A stretch of DNA of 9,078 nucleotides from JBIICI01 sp044238935 (GTDB taxonomy: Bacteria > Pseudomonadota > Alphaproteobacteria > Micavibrionales > Micavibrionaceae): NCBI GenBank assembly GCA_044238935.1, contig JBIICI010000034.1:1-9078 (forward strand). Direction: 5' to 3'. Under the pieces are notes generated by a model, which saw only the letters and a list, made by a program, of their open reading frames with translations, was not told the origin of the DNA and ran no database searches. Both the position numbers and the translations under genes were made by a program. This document shows positions 7,166 through 9,078 of this stretch, one piece after another; the stretch's first letter is position 1, and each line of letters starts with the position of its first letter.

Positions 7166-7185
7166 CCGATATGATTGGTTGATAA

Positions 7186-7911
7186 ATGAGCGACGATTCA
7201 AGCAAAAAAACCGATTTCACCAGCAAACGATCCACGAAAAAAAGCACTGTGCGTGATCCTTCCGTACGCGTCAAAAGCGCAAAAGGGCGAAAGGGGTCAT
7301 CGACGCGTTGGTTAAAGCGGCAATTAAATGACCCTTATGTGCGTGAAGCACAGCGTTTGGGGTTACGATCCCGTGCGGCGTTTAAATTGATGGATATTGA
7401 TGAAAAATATCATCTGATTAAATCAGGCATGGTGATCATTGACTTGGGCGCTGCCCCTGGGGGATGGTCAGAATATGCAGCAAAAAAAGGGGCAAAACAG
7501 GTCTTGGCTCTTGATTTGCTGCCCATGGATCATATTGAGGGCGTCACCAGCATTCAAATGGATTTTATGGATGATGATGCGATTGAAAAATTGGTCACCA
7601 TGATGGAAGGCTCTGCGGACATTGTCTTAAGCGATATGGCACCCAATACCACAGGTCACCGCGCCACCGATCACTTACGCATTATGTGCTTGGTCGAAGC
7701 CGCCTATGAATTTGCGCGGGAGATTTTGAAACCCAACGGGGCGTTTGTTGCCAAAGTTTTCCAAGGCGGCGCACAACATGAATTATTATCCCGTATAAAG
7801 CAAGATTTCAAAGTCATTCGCCATGTCAAACCCCCCTCCAGCCGCAAAGACAGCACCGAACAATTCTTAGTCGCCACAGGGTTTAAGGGAGAAGCAAGCG
7901 ATGAAGATTAA
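7186..7911 (+). CDS. rlmE: 23S rRNA (uridine-2'-O-)methyltransferase RlmE (FtsJ/RrmJ)
   Basis: The 241-residue product belongs to the FtsJ family, which methylates the 2'-O of U2552 (E. coli numbering) in the 23S rRNA A-loop late in 50S assembly, using S-adenosylmethionine. The K-D-K-E catalytic tetrad is complete: Lys67 (SRAAFKL), Asp150 (LSDMAPN), Lys190 (VAKVFQGG) and Glu225 (STEQFLVA). The last three keep the E. coli spacing. The SAM loop is DLGAAPGGWSEY (86-97), with Asp110 at the end of the next strand. Relative to E. coli there is a basic, Ser/Thr-rich N-terminal extension of nearly 30 residues that probably contacts rRNA; such extensions are common in alphaproteobacteria. No clear Shine-Dalgarno precedes the ATG. 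It is the first gene of an overlapping set with the ferredoxin gene, which begins 11 nt before its end. Confidence 0.95.
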   Translation: MSDDSSKKTDFTSKRSTKKSTVRDPSVRVKSAKGRKGSSTRWLKRQLNDPYVREAQRLGLRSRAAFKLMDIDEKYHLIKSGMVIIDLGAAPGGWSEYAAKKGAKQVLALDLLPMDHIEGVTSIQMDFMDDDAIEKLVTMMEGSADIVLSDMAPNTTGHRATDHLRIMCLVEAAYEFAREILKPNGAFVAKVFQGGAQHELLSRIKQDFKVIRHVKPPSSRKDSTEQFLVATGFKGEASDED

Positions 7912-8215
7912 TGTCACAGATCATGAGGGTCAATTACATGAATTAGATGCTGTCGAAGGCTGGCGCGTCATGGAAATTATCCGTGAACATGGTTTGCCGA
8001 TTAAGGCCGAATGTGGCGGATGCTGTTGTTGTGCGACATGCCATGTCTATGTTGACCCTGCATGGGCAACGCGCCTGAACCCCAGTAACACCGAAGAAAT
8101 TGATATGTTAGACGAGGCCATCGCCGTGCGTGAAAATTCCCGTCTATCCTGTCAAATTATTATGGAGGAAGCGCTGGACGGTCTATCCGTCACGCTTGCG
8201 CCCACCAATGCGTAA
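7901..8215 (+). CDS. [2Fe-2S] ferredoxin, adrenodoxin type
   Basis: This 104-residue one-electron carrier matches vertebrate/bacterial adrenodoxin-type ferredoxins in length and plan. Cluster ligands are Cys38, Cys44, Cys47 and Cys84; their spacing (6, 3, 37) equals that of adrenodoxin Cys46, 52, 55 and 92. The second half carries the usual HVYVDPAW, an acidic helix (EEIDMLDEA, 65-73) that normally docks redox partners, and RLSCQI around the last ligand. The odd point is AECGGCCCCATC: Cys41, Cys42 and Cys43 lie in the cluster loop but are not canonical ligands. A GGGAG ribosome site lies inside the end of rlmE, whose last 11 nt overlap this gene. Likely partners are Fe-S cluster assembly or a monooxygenase; none of these is encoded nearby, so the client is unknown. 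Confidence 0.93.
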   Translation: MKINVTDHEGQLHELDAVEGWRVMEIIREHGLPIKAECGGCCCCATCHVYVDPAWATRLNPSNTEEIDMLDEAIAVRENSRLSCQIIMEEALDGLSVTLAPTNA

Positions 8216-9078
8216 CATCATCAAACTCTCCCCCGTACAACAGCGGCAATTCCAACAATTCAAGGCCAATCGCCGCGGATATTACAGTTTTTTGATTTTT
8301 ATGGTCATTTTTACCATCGGCATGGCCGCAAATTTTATAGCCAATGACCGCCCGATTATGATGATGTATAAGGGAGATTTATACGCGCCCTTATTCCATG
8401 ATTACCCTGAAACAACATTCGGGGGGGATTTTGAAACGGCGGCTGATTATCGTGATCCGTATGTTCAAAAATTAATTACAGATCAGGGCTGGATGATCTG
8501 GCCGCCTATTCGTTTTTCCTATGATACGATTAATTATGGACTTGAAAAACCCGCCCCCTCCGCCCCAACATGGGAAAATATATTTGGCACAGATGACCAA
8601 GGGCGTGATGTCGCCGCCCGCGTGATTTATGGTTTTCGATTATCCGTTTTATTTGGCTTGATCCTCACCGCTTTATCTTCGGTGATTGGGATTATTGCAG
8701 GTGCATTACAAGGATATTATGGCGGATGGCTGGATTTATCCCTGCAGCGTGTGATTGAAATCTGGTCAAGCCTGCCTAGCCTGTATTTATTGATTATTTT
8801 TTCATCCCTTTTCATTCCCGGATTTTGGACATTATTATTAATCTTATTGTTATTTTCATGGGTGTCTTTGGTTGATGTTGTGCGTGCCGAATTTTTACGC
8901 ACTCGAAATTTAGATTACGTCCGCGCCGCCCGTGCGTTGGGCGTTGGGAACTTAGCCATCATGTGGCGACATGTTTTACCCAATGCCATGGTTGCAACCC
9001 TCAGCATGATGCCTTTTGTCCTCACAGGCTCAATCACGGCGCTAACATCCTTGGATTTCTTAGGTTTAGGCCTCCCCC
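8208..9078 (+). CDS. yejE: Peptide ABC transporter permease, YejE-like (partial, C-terminus beyond window)
   Basis: The 290 residues present match YejE, an inner-membrane permease of the YejABEF importer, which takes up peptides (including microcin C in E. coli). Shared marks include LSPVQQRQFQQFKANRRGYY at the start and a first membrane helix (about 27-45). A periplasmic insert follows with FGGDFETAADYRDP and GWMIWPPIRFS, then GTDDQGRDV (127-135), ALQGYYGG and VVRAEFLRTRNLDYVRAARALGVG. The last segment is the cytoplasmic EAA loop (about 239-258) that meets the ATPase. The final visible residues, SLDFLGLGLP, are typical of the family, so about 50-80 residues are missing. The ATG at 8208 overlaps the ferredoxin stop by 8 nt and has no clear Shine-Dalgarno, so translation is probably coupled. 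In E. coli yejE follows yejB; here it follows rlmE and a ferredoxin gene. A related OppC-type permease cannot be fully excluded. Confidence 0.92.
   Translation, partial: MRNIIKLSPVQQRQFQQFKANRRGYYSFLIFMVIFTIGMAANFIANDRPIMMMYKGDLYAPLFHDYPETTFGGDFETAADYRDPYVQKLITDQGWMIWPPIRFSYDTINYGLEKPAPSAPTWENIFGTDDQGRDVAARVIYGFRLSVLFGLILTALSSVIGIIAGALQGYYGGWLDLSLQRVIEIWSSLPSLYLLIIFSSLFIPGFWTLLLILLLFSWVSLVDVVRAEFLRTRNLDYVRAARALGVGNLAIMWRHVLPNAMVATLSMMPFVLTGSITALTSLDFLGLGLP

Noticed and set aside
8717..8902. Minus-strand frame of 61 codons
   Set aside because: It is antisense to the well supported yejE-like permease and has no recognisable features.

Overview
This window looks like ordinary chromosome from an alphaproteobacterium of moderate to low GC (AT-rich by eye). 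The placement rests on the resemblance of RecO, RlmE, the ribbon-helix-helix protein, the DUF3833 lipoprotein and the adrenodoxin-type ferredoxin to alphaproteobacterial forms. Nothing fixes the genus. There is no sign of phage, transposon, CRISPR or defence genes, and I see no tRNA or rRNA. Nine genes are supported; the first and last run off the ends of the window.

Left part (1-2369, minus strand). A FadN-type bifunctional beta-oxidation enzyme (3-hydroxyacyl-CoA dehydrogenase domain first, enoyl-CoA hydratase domain second) starts at 1904 and leaves the window at its left edge. Upstream of it, in the same direction, is a small ribbon-helix-helix putative regulator (2369-2013). The gap between them holds a promoter-like -10 box and a perfect 7-4-7 dyad.

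Middle (2370-5460). A divergent promoter region separates the regulator from ligA (NAD-dependent DNA ligase, complete). It contains a 33-bp imperfect dyad and promoter-like boxes facing both ways. The ligA promoter sits so close to the start codon that the mRNA may be leaderless. ligA converges on recO, with 66 bp between the stop codons and no obvious terminator.

Minus-strand operon (7021-4702). An unrecognised membrane-anchored protein of 306 residues is followed by a DUF3833 lipoprotein and recO. The DUF3833 stop codon and the recO start codon are directly adjacent.

Right part (7186-9078, plus strand). rlmE (23S rRNA 2'-O-methyltransferase), a [2Fe-2S] ferredoxin and a yejE-like peptide ABC permease overlap head to tail (11 and 8 nt), so they probably share one transcript. 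The permease is cut by the right edge.

Most of the content is housekeeping: fatty-acid oxidation, DNA ligation, recombinational repair, rRNA modification, electron transfer and peptide uptake. The parts most worth a second look are the orphan membrane protein, the run of four cysteines in the ferredoxin, yejE without yejB before it, and the dyads around the small regulator. I found no clear evidence of a new multi-gene system.
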